DNA of 64,000 nt, from assembly GCA_963744105.1 (NCBI GenBank), contig CAVUSJ010000005.1, positions 1-64,000 of the forward strand, read 5' to 3'. Positions 32,795 to 41,211 of the stretch are shown here, one piece after another. Position 1 is the stretch's first letter. Each line of letters starts with the position of its first letter. This DNA comes from DASUPK01 sp963744105 (GTDB taxonomy: Bacteria > Actinomycetota > Thermoleophilia > Solirubrobacterales > 70-9). The notes beneath the pieces were generated by a model. The model made no database searches, had not been told where the DNA came from, and worked only from the letters and a program-made list of their open reading frames with translations. Both the position numbers and the translations under genes were made by a program.

Positions 32795-34564
32795 ATGCCG
32801 ACTTTCCGTCGCCTGCTCGGCTTCTTGCGTCCATATCGCCGCCAGCTGATCGGCTCGCTGCTGCTCGCCTGGATGGCGATGTGCATGACGGTGCTGATCC
32901 CGCTGCTGACCGGCGCGGCGGTCAACGCGATCAAGGCCGAGCACCGCGGCGACATCCTGCCGCTCGTCCTGGCGCTGCTCACGGCCGGGATCCTGCGCCT
33001 CGGGCTGACCGTGGGTCGCCGCCTGATCGCCGGGAAGGTCTCCCTCGCGGTCGAGTTCGACCTGCGCCAGGTCTTCTACGAACACCTGCAGAAGCTGGAG
33101 CTTGGCTTCTTCGACACGCAGCAGACGGGGCAGCTGATGTCCCGCGCGACCGTCGACCTCCAGTCCATCCGCTTCTTCCTCGGCTACGGGCTGATCTGGG
33201 TCAGCCAGAGCGCGCTGACCATCCTGTTCGCCGCGGTGGCGATGTTCATCCTGGATCCCGTCCTCGCCCTGCTCGCCCTGGCGCCGGTGCCGTTCCTGGT
33301 CGCGACCGCGACGCGTTACAGCCGCCGCAACCGCCCGGCCGAGCAGGAGGTGCAGCAGCGGGTCGGCGAGGTCACCGCGAGCGCCGAGGAGAGCATCTCC
33401 GGAATCCGGATCGTCAAGGCGTTCGCCCGGGAGCGCCATGTGCTCGGCCGCTTCACCCACTCCGTCAACCGGGTCTTCGAGCAGAGCATGGTCTCCACCC
33501 GCCTGCAGGCGTTCTACACGCCGCTGATGGGCTTCCTCCCGAACATCGGCCTGGCGGCCGTGCTCCTGGTCGGCGGCCTGCAGGTGATCAACGGCCACAC
33601 GAACATCGGCCACCTCACCGCTTTCTACCTCTACGTCGTGATGCTCGCCGGCCCGGTCCGCTGGCTCGGCATGTCGCTGAGCATGGCTCAGCGCGCCGTG
33701 GCCTCGGGCAACCGGATGTTCGAGATCCTCGACCGGCAGCCGTCGATGGAGAGCCCGCCGGGTGCGCCTCCACTGCCGGAGGGCCGAGGCCAGGTCTCGC
33801 TGCAGCGAGTCACACTCCGCTACGACGGCTCCGAGCCGGCGCTGACCGGGATCGACCTGGAGGTCGAGCCGGGCCGCACCGTCGCGCTGGTGGGGCCCAC
33901 GGCCGCCGGCAAGACGAGCCTGGTCGGGCTGCTGGCGCGGCTCTACGACCCGAGCGAGGGGCGCGTAGTGATCGACGGCACCGACATCAGGGACGTGGAC
34001 CTGGCTTCGCTGCGCTCGGAGATCGCCTTCGTCTCCGACGACAGCTTCCTCTTCTCGGACACGGTGACTGGCAACATCGCCTACGCGCGGCCGGACGCGA
34101 CCCCCGAGCAGGTCGAGGCGGCGGCCAAGCGGGCCCAGGCGCACGACTTCATCATGCGGCTCCCGGAGGGCTACGACACGGTGATCGGGGAGCGCGGCCT
34201 GACGCTCTCCGGCGGGCAGCGCCAGCGGATCGCGATCGCGCGCGCCCTGCTCGCCGAGCCGCGCATCCTGATCCTCGACGATGCCACCTCCTCGGTGGAC
34301 GCGCGAACCGAGGCGCAGATCAAGCAGGGACTTCGCGAGGCGATGGAGGGCCGGACCACCTTCATCGTGGCCCACCGTCTCTCCACCATCTCCCTGGCCG
34401 ACGAGATCGTCGTGCTCGACCGAGGCAGGATCGTCGACCGCGGCACCCACGAGGAGCTGCTCGAGCGCTGCTCGCTCTACGAAGAGATCGCCGAGAAGGG
34501 GCTGGAGGACTCGGTCTACCTGCAGCGGGACCTCGAGGAGCGCGAGGAGATGGCGAAGCTGTGA
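32795..34564 (+). CDS. ABC exporter subunit 1 (degenerate-site half)
   Basis: A 589-residue half-transporter: six membrane helices (about 1-320) and an ATPase domain with Walker A LVGPTAAGKTSLVGLLARLY, signature LSGGQRQRIAIARALL, and Walker B ILILDDATSSVD. The usual catalytic Glu after Walker B is Asp, the mark of the degenerate-site subunit in heterodimeric exporters such as TM287/288 and BmrCD. Its partner follows with a GTGA overlap. Together they should form a multidrug or lipid exporter in the cytoplasmic membrane. The ATG at 32795 is chosen over a TTG at 32780. Confidence 0.93.
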   Translation: MPTFRRLLGFLRPYRRQLIGSLLLAWMAMCMTVLIPLLTGAAVNAIKAEHRGDILPLVLALLTAGILRLGLTVGRRLIAGKVSLAVEFDLRQVFYEHLQKLELGFFDTQQTGQLMSRATVDLQSIRFFLGYGLIWVSQSALTILFAAVAMFILDPVLALLALAPVPFLVATATRYSRRNRPAEQEVQQRVGEVTASAEESISGIRIVKAFARERHVLGRFTHSVNRVFEQSMVSTRLQAFYTPLMGFLPNIGLAAVLLVGGLQVINGHTNIGHLTAFYLYVVMLAGPVRWLGMSLSMAQRAVASGNRMFEILDRQPSMESPPGAPPLPEGRGQVSLQRVTLRYDGSEPALTGIDLEVEPGRTVALVGPTAAGKTSLVGLLARLYDPSEGRVVIDGTDIRDVDLASLRSEIAFVSDDSFLFSDTVTGNIAYARPDATPEQVEAAAKRAQAHDFIMRLPEGYDTVIGERGLTLSGGQRQRIAIARALLAEPRILILDDATSSVDARTEAQIKQGLREAMEGRTTFIVAHRLSTISLADEIVVLDRGRIVDRGTHEELLERCSLYEEIAEKGLEDSVYLQRDLEEREEMAKL

Positions 34565-36456
34565 ACGAGACGAACGGCGCCCAGAATTTCTTTGCCCTCT
34601 TCCGCTCGCTATGGCGGTTGATCCGCGGCGAGGACAGCCGCGGGCGGAAGGTTCGCTGGCTCTTCTCCCTGCTGCGCCCGTACCGGCGCCAGGTGCTGAT
34701 GATGCTCGGGGCGCTCGTGCTCGCCACCGGTGCGACCCTGGCCCCGCCGTTCCTGGTCGGCAAGGCGATCCAGGTCTCGCTGAACGGTGACTCCAGGGCG
34801 CTCGTGCTGATCGTCGCCGGCTTCCTCGGCGCGGCGCTGGTCGGCTGGGGAACCAGCTACGTGCAGACCTACCTGGTGGGCTGGGTCGGCGAGCGGGCGC
34901 TGCAGGACCTGCGGATCCGGATCTTCACCCACCTCCAGCAGATGTCGATCGGCTTCTTCACCCGCAACCGGCCGGGGGTACTGATCTCGCGGATCACCAA
35001 CGACGTCGACGCGCTCGACCAGCTGATCAGCTCCGGCGTGGTCACACTCTTCTCCAGCACCCTGACGCTGGTCGGGGTGGTCGTGATCATGCTGGTCGCC
35101 GACGTCCAGCTGGCGCTGGTGGTCTTCCTGACGCTGCCCGTCCTGTTCATCGCCAGCTTGATCTTCCGCATCGTGGCGGCGAGCGCCTACCGGATCACCC
35201 GTGAGCGGATCGCCGAGGTCACGGCCTACCTGCAGGAGACCCTCAGCGGCGTGCGGGTGGTGCGCAGCTTCGCCCAGGAGCGTCGCCACGTCGGGCGGAT
35301 GGCCGAGCTCAACGAGCTCAACCGCCAGGCGAACCTGAAGACGGTCTACCTGAACGCCTCGTACTTCCCCGCCGTCGAGCTCCTCTCGGCGATCGGGACC
35401 GCGGTGATCATTCTGTACGGCGGCTACCAGGCGCTCGACCTGAGCACGGAGGCAGCGCGCCACGCGCAGATCGGGATCGTCGTGGCGTTCGTCGGCTACC
35501 TCTCCACCTTCTTCGACCCGATCCAGCAGCTCTCCAACCTGTACACGACCTACCAGCAGGGAATGGCGGCGCTGGACAAGATCTTCGACCTGCTCGACAC
35601 CGAGCCCGACATGGTCGACAAGCCCGGCGCGCTCGATCCGGGGACGCTCCGCGGCGAGATCGAGATGGACCACGTCTGGTTCTCCTACGGGTTGGACCGA
35701 ACCGCCGGGCTGAAGCGGTCCAGCGGGAAGATCGAGCGCGGTTCCGACGAGGAGGACGACGACACGGCGTGGGCGCTCGAGGATGTCTCGGTCAAGGTGC
35801 CCGCCGGGCAGACGCTGGCGCTGGTCGGCGAGACCGGGGCCGGCAAGTCGACCTTCGCGAAGCTGGTCTCGCGCTTCTACGACCCGCAGAGGGGCCGGGT
35901 GCTGGTCGACGGCAACGACCTGCGCGATCTGAGCTCCACCTGCTTGCGGAGCCAGCTCGGCATCGTGCCGCAGGAGGGGTTCCTCTTCTCGGGCTCGGTG
36001 CGAGAGAACATCGCCTTCGGACGACCCGATGCGTCCGACGAGGAAATCGAGGCCGCGGCCGACGCGATCGGCGCCGGCGAGTTCATCCGGCGCATGCCCG
36101 ACGGATTCGATTCGGAGGTCGGCGAGCGTGGCGTGTCCCTGTCGGCGGGCCAGCGGCAGCTGATCGCCTTCGCTCGCGCCCTGCTGGCCGAGCCGCGGAT
36201 CCTGATCCTCGACGAGGCGACCTCCAACGTGGACGTGCGCACCGAGCGGACTATCGAGCTCGGCCTGGAGCGCCTGCTCGAGGGCCGGACGGCGATCGTG
36301 ATCGCTCACCGCCTCTCCACCATCCGGGGCGCGGATCGGATCGCCGTGCTCGAGAACGGGCGGATCCGCGAGAGCGGGACGCACGACGAGCTGATCGCGG
36401 CCGGCGGCCGCTACGCGGAGCTCTACGGGACCTGGGCGGACCTGGCCGCGGCTTAG
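34561..36456 (+). CDS. ABC exporter subunit 2 (catalytic half)
   Basis: A 631-residue half-transporter with an N-terminal extension (FFALFRSLWRLIRGEDSRGR), six helices and an ATPase domain: Walker A ALVGETGAGKSTFAKLVSRF, signature LSAGQRQLIAFARALL, Walker B ILILDEATSNVD with canonical Glu. The signature has Ala in place of the first Gly, which pairs with the Asp-type Walker B of subunit 1 to give one degenerate ATP site and one active site. An acidic loop (GSDEEDDDTAW) is inserted ahead of Walker A. GTG start overlapping the upstream stop. Confidence 0.93.
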   Translation: MNETNGAQNFFALFRSLWRLIRGEDSRGRKVRWLFSLLRPYRRQVLMMLGALVLATGATLAPPFLVGKAIQVSLNGDSRALVLIVAGFLGAALVGWGTSYVQTYLVGWVGERALQDLRIRIFTHLQQMSIGFFTRNRPGVLISRITNDVDALDQLISSGVVTLFSSTLTLVGVVVIMLVADVQLALVVFLTLPVLFIASLIFRIVAASAYRITRERIAEVTAYLQETLSGVRVVRSFAQERRHVGRMAELNELNRQANLKTVYLNASYFPAVELLSAIGTAVIILYGGYQALDLSTEAARHAQIGIVVAFVGYLSTFFDPIQQLSNLYTTYQQGMAALDKIFDLLDTEPDMVDKPGALDPGTLRGEIEMDHVWFSYGLDRTAGLKRSSGKIERGSDEEDDDTAWALEDVSVKVPAGQTLALVGETGAGKSTFAKLVSRFYDPQRGRVLVDGNDLRDLSSTCLRSQLGIVPQEGFLFSGSVRENIAFGRPDASDEEIEAAADAIGAGEFIRRMPDGFDSEVGERGVSLSAGQRQLIAFARALLAEPRILILDEATSNVDVRTERTIELGLERLLEGRTAIVIAHRLSTIRGADRIAVLENGRIRESGTHDELIAAGGRYAELYGTWADLAAA

Positions 36457-37142
36457 CCGGGGCCGATGCCGCCGGATCCGCTGGATCCGCCGGAGGAGCC
36501 CGATGACCCGGACGTGCCGCTGCTGCCGCTAGTCCCGGAGCTGCCGGGGGTGCCGCCCGCGGTCCCGCCCGAGCTGCTTGGCGCGCTCGGGGTGACCGTG
36601 CCGCCGCTGCTGCTCGAGCTGGAGCTGCTCGAGCTGCCGGAGCTCGAGGTCGAGCTGGAGGCGTTGATCTCGGAGCCGCAGTCCTTGAACCCGTACGCGG
36701 AGGCGGCCTGCGAAGCGGCGGACTTGGCGCTGTCGAGCTCGGTCTCGAACTGGCTGGGGTCCTCGCCCCGCTGCACCGCCAGGCCGATCTTCTGCCCCGC
36801 CGAGACCTGGTCGGACATCGCCTTCAGGAAGGCGTCGAGGTTGGCGTCGGTGGGCGGATTGAGCTGCTTGATGTCGTCGATGACGCCCTGGCGAAGCTGA
36901 GCGATCTGGGCGGCCTCGCTCTCGCCCTGGCCGGCGGCGGCGAACTGCTCGATCGAGGAGTTGGCCTCCGCGCAGATCGAATCGGCCTGGGTGATGAACT
37001 GGGTCTTGCTGGTCGCCTGCTGGGTCGTCTCGGTGGGGACGACGATCGGAGTCTCCGGGGAGCTGTCGCCGCCGCAGGCGGAGAGAACTGTCCCCGCGCC
37101 CACCGCGGCGACGAGGACGATGAGGTTCCTCGGACGCCACAT
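36453..37142 (-). CDS. Lipoprotein with Ser/Gly low-complexity tail
   Basis: A 229-residue lipoprotein: signal LIVLVAAVGAGTVLSAC, lipidated Cys near 23, then a helical domain (FITQADSICAEANSSIEQFA, IAQLRQGVIDDIKQLNPPTD, YGFKDCGSEI) with two cysteines likely bonded. From about residue 160 the chain is almost only S, G, T and P, as in wall-spanning linkers. The helical domain recurs in Thermoleophilia lipoproteins, function unknown. The ATG at 37142 is preferred to a TTG at 37154. Its 3' end overlaps the convergent ABC gene by four bases. Confidence 0.75.
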   Translation of the reverse strand: MWRPRNLIVLVAAVGAGTVLSACGGDSSPETPIVVPTETTQQATSKTQFITQADSICAEANSSIEQFAAAGQGESEAAQIAQLRQGVIDDIKQLNPPTDANLDAFLKAMSDQVSAGQKIGLAVQRGEDPSQFETELDSAKSAASQAASAYGFKDCGSEINASSSTSSSGSSSSSSSSSSGGTVTPSAPSSSGGTAGGTPGSSGTSGSSGTSGSSGSSGGSSGSGGIGPG

Positions 37143-37207
37143 ACGGCCGCGCAAGGTAGCAAGGATGTGAAACGGAGCCGGGCCGCCTATGACGCGGCGG
37201 CGAAGAG

Positions 37208-37278
37208 CTGGGCCCCAGGGATTTGAACCCCGACTACCACGTCCAGAGCGTGGCGTGCTGCCATTACACCAGGGCCCA
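37208..37278 (-). tRNA. tRNA-Gln (anticodon CTG)
   Basis: On the minus strand the acceptor stem TGGGCCC pairs with GGGCCCA; the D arm is GTGTAATGGCAGCAC, the anticodon arm CCACGCTCTGGACGTGG with anticodon CTG (reads CAG), and the T arm CGGGGTTCAAATCCCTG. The discriminator is G and no CCA is encoded. All four stems pair. Confidence 0.95.
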
Positions 37279-37294
37279 CCGCGTGCCCGGAAGC

Positions 37295-38542
37295 CTAGCT
37301 TGATGTGAGTTCGCCCAGGTCGCTGTCGGTGTCGCCGAGCAGCTTCTTGGCCTCGTCCGAGGCGACGTCGACGCCCTCCGCCAGCAGCGTCCGGGCGTGC
37401 GCGAGTTCCTCGGATCGCTCCACGGTCAGGGCCCCCGCGACCTTGCCGTCCTTCAGGTAGAAGACGCTGAACTCGCCCGCATCCCGGTCGCCGCGCCAGA
37501 TCACCTCGTCCCAGTCGCTCGCCGGGCCCACGTACTCGAGGCCGGCCCAGTCGGCCAGGTCGCTGAAGAAGTACGGCACGACCTCGTACGGCTTGGCGTC
37601 CCCCAGCATCGAGCGCGCGGCGTGCTGGCCCTGCTGCATCGCCACGTCCCAGTGCTCGACCCGCAGCCGGCGCCCGTGCACCCGGCTGTCGTACGAGCAG
37701 ACGTCCCCGGCCGCGTAGATCCCCTCGACGGAGGTCTGGAGGGTCTCGTCGCAGCGGATTCCGCCATCGTCATCGTCGATCTCCAGGCCGGCTCGCTGCG
37801 CGACCATCACGTCCGGCTTCACACCCGCGCCGACGACGACCATGTCGCCCTCGATCGTCTTGCCGCTCTCTGTCACGACAGCGGTCGCGTGGTCATCGCC
37901 CTCGAACGCCGCGAGCGTCTCCCCGCCGTGGATCTCGATCCCCTTCGACTCCAGCAGTTCATGGAACCAGCGGCCGGCCTCCTCGCCGAAGGTCCGCGAG
38001 AGGGCGACGTCCTCCATCATCACGATCGCGCAGTCAGTCCCCTTCGACTTCAGCGACGCCGCCACCTCGCACCCGATGTAGCTGCCGCCGACCAGGATCA
38101 CCCGGTCCGCCTTCTCCGCGTCGGCCCTGATGTTGTCCGAGTTCCCGAAGGCGCGCAGGTAGTGAATCCGGTCGAGGGCCGAGCCGTCAACCCGCAGCAG
38201 GTTCACGTTCGCACCCGTCGCCAGCAGGACCTTCTCGAACTCGACCTCCTCCCCACCCTGCAGCTTGACCGTCCGCGCCTCGGTGTCGAGAGCCATCACG
38301 TTGGTCCCGGTGCGCAGCTCGACCCCGTTCTCCCCGTACCAGGACTCGGGATTGACGTAGGCGTCCTCGCGCTTCGCCTCGCCGCGCAGGTACTCCTTGG
38401 AGAGCGGCGGCCGCTCGTACGGCGGCTCCGGCTCGCGGCCGACGAGCAGGATGTCCCCGTCCGCCCCGCGCTTGCGCAGCTCGGCGGCGGCGTAGCCGGC
38501 GGCGAACCCGCCGATCAGCAGGTACTCAACCCGCTGAGGCAC
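37295..38542 (-). CDS. FAD/NAD(P)-dependent ferredoxin-reductase-like oxidoreductase
   Basis: A 415-residue pyridine-nucleotide disulfide-type oxidoreductase without the CxxC. It has the FAD loop VEYLLIGGFAAGYAAAELRK, an RPPLSKEYLRG segment typical of the rubredoxin/ferredoxin reductase group, the NAD(P) loop VILVGGSYIGCEVAASLKSK, and IYAAGDVCSYDS for the flavin ribityl. It should transfer electrons from NAD(P)H to a small iron-sulfur partner. The first glycine motif is GGFAAG rather than GxGxxG, a mild variation. Its start overlaps the end of the TrkA gene upstream by 17 bases. Confidence 0.9.
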   Translation of the reverse strand: MPQRVEYLLIGGFAAGYAAAELRKRGADGDILLVGREPEPPYERPPLSKEYLRGEAKREDAYVNPESWYGENGVELRTGTNVMALDTEARTVKLQGGEEVEFEKVLLATGANVNLLRVDGSALDRIHYLRAFGNSDNIRADAEKADRVILVGGSYIGCEVAASLKSKGTDCAIVMMEDVALSRTFGEEAGRWFHELLESKGIEIHGGETLAAFEGDDHATAVVTESGKTIEGDMVVVGAGVKPDVMVAQRAGLEIDDDDGGIRCDETLQTSVEGIYAAGDVCSYDSRVHGRRLRVEHWDVAMQQGQHAARSMLGDAKPYEVVPYFFSDLADWAGLEYVGPASDWDEVIWRGDRDAGEFSVFYLKDGKVAGALTVERSEELAHARTLLAEGVDVASDEAKKLLGDTDSDLGELTSS

Positions 38543-39221
38543 CGTCAGATCCGAAGAACACCTTGAGCTCCTCCTCGAGACCAGGGTCTAGCACGGCCAG
38601 CACCTCGTCGCCCGCCTCGAGCACCGTGTCCGGTGTCGGGACGAAGCCGCCCTGGCCCTCGCGCAGGATCGAGATCAAGAGGCTGCCCTCTGGCATGTTG
38701 AGATCGCCCACACGCATGCCTGCTACCCGGCTGTCGTCCGCAAGCAACATCTCGATGATCTCCAGGCGCTCCTCGGGCAGGTCGAGGAGGTGCACGAGCC
38801 CGTACTCCGGCACCTCGTGCTCCAGCAGCCGCAGGATCAAATCCGTGGCCGAGACGTAGGGCTTGATCCCCAGCAGCTCGAAATGGGGGCGGTTTCGCGG
38901 ATTGTTGACGCGGGCGATGATCCGATCGACCAGGTACTTCTCCTTCGCGACCTGGCAGATCAGCATGTTGTCCTCATCGTCGCCGGTCACCGCGATCACC
39001 ATGTCGGCGCGCGAGATCCCGGCCCGCTCCAGCACCCAGAGCTCGGACGCGTCGCCGTACTGGATGTTGTGCTCGAGCTCCTGCTCGACCGTCGTGTACC
39101 GGTTGCGGTTGTCCTCGATCACGGTCACCTCGTGACCCTTGTCGAGGAGCTCCCTGGCCAGGTTCCAGCCGACCTTCCCCGCCCCCGCGATGATGATGTA
39201 CTTGCCGCTGCCCTCGCCCAT
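38526..39221 (-). CDS. TrkA-family potassium uptake regulatory subunit (N and C domains)
   Basis: A 231-residue RCK protein: Rossmann TrkA-N with YIIIAGAGKVGWNLARELLD and VIEDNRNRY, then a TrkA-C domain with VAGMRVGDLNMPEGSLLISI. It gates a Trk/Ktr-type potassium channel in response to NAD(H) or nucleotides; the membrane subunit is not in the window. TGATG overlap with the upstream TrkA-N gene indicates they work as a pair. Confidence 0.92.
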   Translation of the reverse strand: MGEGSGKYIIIAGAGKVGWNLARELLDKGHEVTVIEDNRNRYTTVEQELEHNIQYGDASELWVLERAGISRADMVIAVTGDDEDNMLICQVAKEKYLVDRIIARVNNPRNRPHFELLGIKPYVSATDLILRLLEHEVPEYGLVHLLDLPEERLEIIEMLLADDSRVAGMRVGDLNMPEGSLLISILREGQGGFVPTPDTVLEAGDEVLAVLDPGLEEELKVFFGSDGASAG

Positions 39222-39655
39222 CAGCTCGTCCCGGCGGCCTCCATGACCTCCTTCTCGAGCATCTCGATCGCGACTCGAGTCGGGCAGATCGTGTTGACCC
39301 CCTGCTTCTCGTACCACTCCGCGCGCAGCGGATCGAGGATCCGCGCGATCACCGTGGGCACGTTGAACTTCCGCTTCGCGATCTGAGCGATGACGATGTT
39401 GGTGTTGTCGCCGTCCGTGGAGGCGATGAAGGCGTCGGCCCGCTCGATGCCGGCGGCGGTCAGCGCCTCCTCCTCGAGGCCGGTCCCGACGGTGAACTGC
39501 CCGCCGGAGTCCTCCCAGGAGCGATCGAGGTTGACCTCGAGGCGCGCGTGCGCCTCCGGGTCCTCGTCGAGACACGACACCTCATGCCCCTCTCGGAGCA
39601 TGCTCCTCGCAACGGAGGACCCAACCCTCCCGCAACCGACGATGAGAACGAACAT
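39221..39655 (-). CDS. TrkA-N domain protein
   Basis: A 144-residue RCK domain alone: FVLIVGCGRVGSSVARSMLR, the acidic SCLDEDPEAHARLEV and a second half DAFIASTDGDNTNIVIAQIA. It lacks the TrkA-C domain that its partner has. The first gene of the two-gene Trk operon; ATG at 39655. Confidence 0.9.
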   Translation of the reverse strand: MFVLIVGCGRVGSSVARSMLREGHEVSCLDEDPEAHARLEVNLDRSWEDSGGQFTVGTGLEEEALTAAGIERADAFIASTDGDNTNIVIAQIAKRKFNVPTVIARILDPLRAEWYEKQGVNTICPTRVAIEMLEKEVMEAAGTS

Positions 39656-39809
39656 TCGGGCCGGATGTTAGTCCTGCCCGGTGCCCGACCCATCCGTGGC
39701 TCGTGCGTGAATCGATCCGGGGCAACTACTGAGTAGCGTGGCGTAGTTCGACCCCTTGTGGCCGCCGGGGAGGCCGAGCAGACTGGATGCACGTCAGGGG
39801 GCCGATTGG

Positions 39810-40700
39810 ATGGCTATGGACCTCACTCAGAATGGAAGCGCGAGTCGGCATGAGTTCGACATCGGCGGAGCGCTGGAGCGCGGTGAGATCGGCGTCCATT
39901 TCCAGCCGAAGGTGGATCTGCGCAGCGGCCGGGTGATCGGCGTCGAGGCCCTGGCTCGCTGGGAGCATCCCGAGCGGGGCCTGCTGCCGGCAGCGGAGTT
40001 CATCCACGCCGTTGAATCGGACGAGCTGATGCGGTCGCTGACCGAGCGCGTTATCGAGATCTCGACCCGCGCCGCCGGGGACTGGTGGCGGTCGGGCCTG
40101 AGTCTCCAGCTGTCGGTGAACCTCCCCGCCCTCGCCATCTCGTCAAGTGACTGGAACCTCGCCGCCCTCGTCGCGGACTCGCTGGCCGCCGCCGCACTCC
40201 CTGGCGAGGCCATCCGGTTCGATGTCACGGAGGACGCGCTCCTCGTGGATCCCGAGCAGGTCTCGGAACGGGTGGCTCGCTTCGTCGCGGTCGGGGGCGG
40301 GGTCTCCATCGACGACTTCGGGACCGGCCACTTCTCCCTTCGCCAGCTCATCTCCCTCCCGATCGACGAGCTCAAGATCGACACGAGCCTGACTCGCCGG
40401 CTCGACGATGACGAGTGCAGGACGATGATCCGGGCCATCATCCACCTCGCTCATCAGATCGGCCTGCCCGTCGTCGCCGAGGGCGTGGAGACCACGGAGG
40501 CCTGGCAGCAGCTGCGCAGCATGGGGTGCGAGCGGGCTCAGGGCTTCCTGATCTCGCCGCCGGTCCCCGCCCGGGAGGTGCCCGCCTGGCTCGCGAGCTG
40601 GAACCAGCGGGCCCGCGAGCTCAGCTCCACCAGCCGGCTCAGGCGCCGGGGCAGGAAGGCCCCGAAGCAGCCGGCGGTGCGCGCCGAGGCAACCGCCTAG
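39810..40700 (+). CDS. EAL-domain cyclic di-GMP phosphodiesterase
   Basis: A 296-residue protein that is essentially one EAL domain. The catalytic residues are visible: VIGVEALARWEHPERGLLPA, the VNLP Asn, Glu in RFDVTEDALL, VSIDDFGTGHFSLRQL, LKIDTSL and VVAEGVETTEAW with QGF. It should hydrolyse c-di-GMP to pGpG. No sensor or membrane segment; a basic C-terminal tail (RLRRRGRKAPKQPAVR) might bind nucleic acid. ATG at 39810 fits the family. It is the natural antagonist of the cyclase at 21057-22094. Confidence 0.92.
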   Translation: MAMDLTQNGSASRHEFDIGGALERGEIGVHFQPKVDLRSGRVIGVEALARWEHPERGLLPAAEFIHAVESDELMRSLTERVIEISTRAAGDWWRSGLSLQLSVNLPALAISSSDWNLAALVADSLAAAALPGEAIRFDVTEDALLVDPEQVSERVARFVAVGGGVSIDDFGTGHFSLRQLISLPIDELKIDTSLTRRLDDDECRTMIRAIIHLAHQIGLPVVAEGVETTEAWQQLRSMGCERAQGFLISPPVPAREVPAWLASWNQRARELSSTSRLRRRGRKAPKQPAVRAEATA

Positions 40701-40959
40701 CTCTCCTCGGGCGGCGCCGTCAGCAGCACCCGGCACGGCGCCCGCTTCAGCACGTACTCGGTCACCTCGCCGATCTCGTCCGGGCGAGCCCCGCCGATCC
40801 CGCCCAGCACACCAGGATGGTCGAGTACTCGACCTCCGTCGGCGTCAGCCCGAGGCCGCGGTCGGCGACCACCCCGATCGAGAAGTAGATCGAGAACCCG
40901 ACGGCGGCCGACGCGGCCGAGTAGAGGAACGGGACGCCGAGCAGGCGCTTCGCCCTCAT
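40697..40959 (-). pseudogene. APC permease-UspA fusion, remnant with middle deleted
   Basis: The first 40 residues (MRAKRLLGVPFLYSAASAAV, GFSIYFSIGVVADRGLGLTP) are the N terminus of an APC-family permease. It then jumps to TEVEYSTILV, the start of the C-terminal UspA domain that such permeases carry, and after a frame change ends with IGGARPDEIGEVTEYVLKRA, PCRVLLTAPPEES, the end of that UspA domain. Several hundred residues, including nearly all membrane helices, are missing at two junctions. The stop lies against the EAL gene stop on the other strand. Confidence 0.75.
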
Positions 40960-40972
40960 CGCCCCGGGGCCC

Positions 40973-41167
40973 TCATCCGCGCATCGACAGGTAGAGCCTC
41001 CCGGCGCCGAGGGCGATGAAGAGCAGCCCGAAGAGGAACCCGACGGCCAGCGGCCCGCCACCCCGCGCGAGGGTGAGAACCAGCATCAGCACACCGAACC
41101 CGATGATCGTCACCGAGAAGATGCGCACGGCCATCTGGTAGCCCTCGTCGGGCGAGGGTGGCTTCAT
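40973..41167 (-). CDS. Small two-helix membrane protein
   Basis: A 64-residue membrane protein with two hydrophobic helices (FSVTIIGFGVLMLVLTLARG and LAVGFLFGLLFIALGAGRLY). It precedes the permease remnant by 13 bases on the same strand. Such small proteins often accompany transporters in this lineage. No family name recognised. ATG at 41167. Confidence 0.6.
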   Translation of the reverse strand: MKPPSPDEGYQMAVRIFSVTIIGFGVLMLVLTLARGGGPLAVGFLFGLLFIALGAGRLYLSMRG

Positions 41168-41211
41168 GCGTCCGGCCAAGGCCCCCCGAATAGAGGAGGC
41201 CCGGCGCCGGA

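Noticed and set aside
34600..36400. Long open frames antisense to the ABC exporter, uvrA, lon and hppA
   Set aside because: These are Arg/Gly/Asp-rich shadows produced by high GC at third codon positions; the sense frames have full family motifs.
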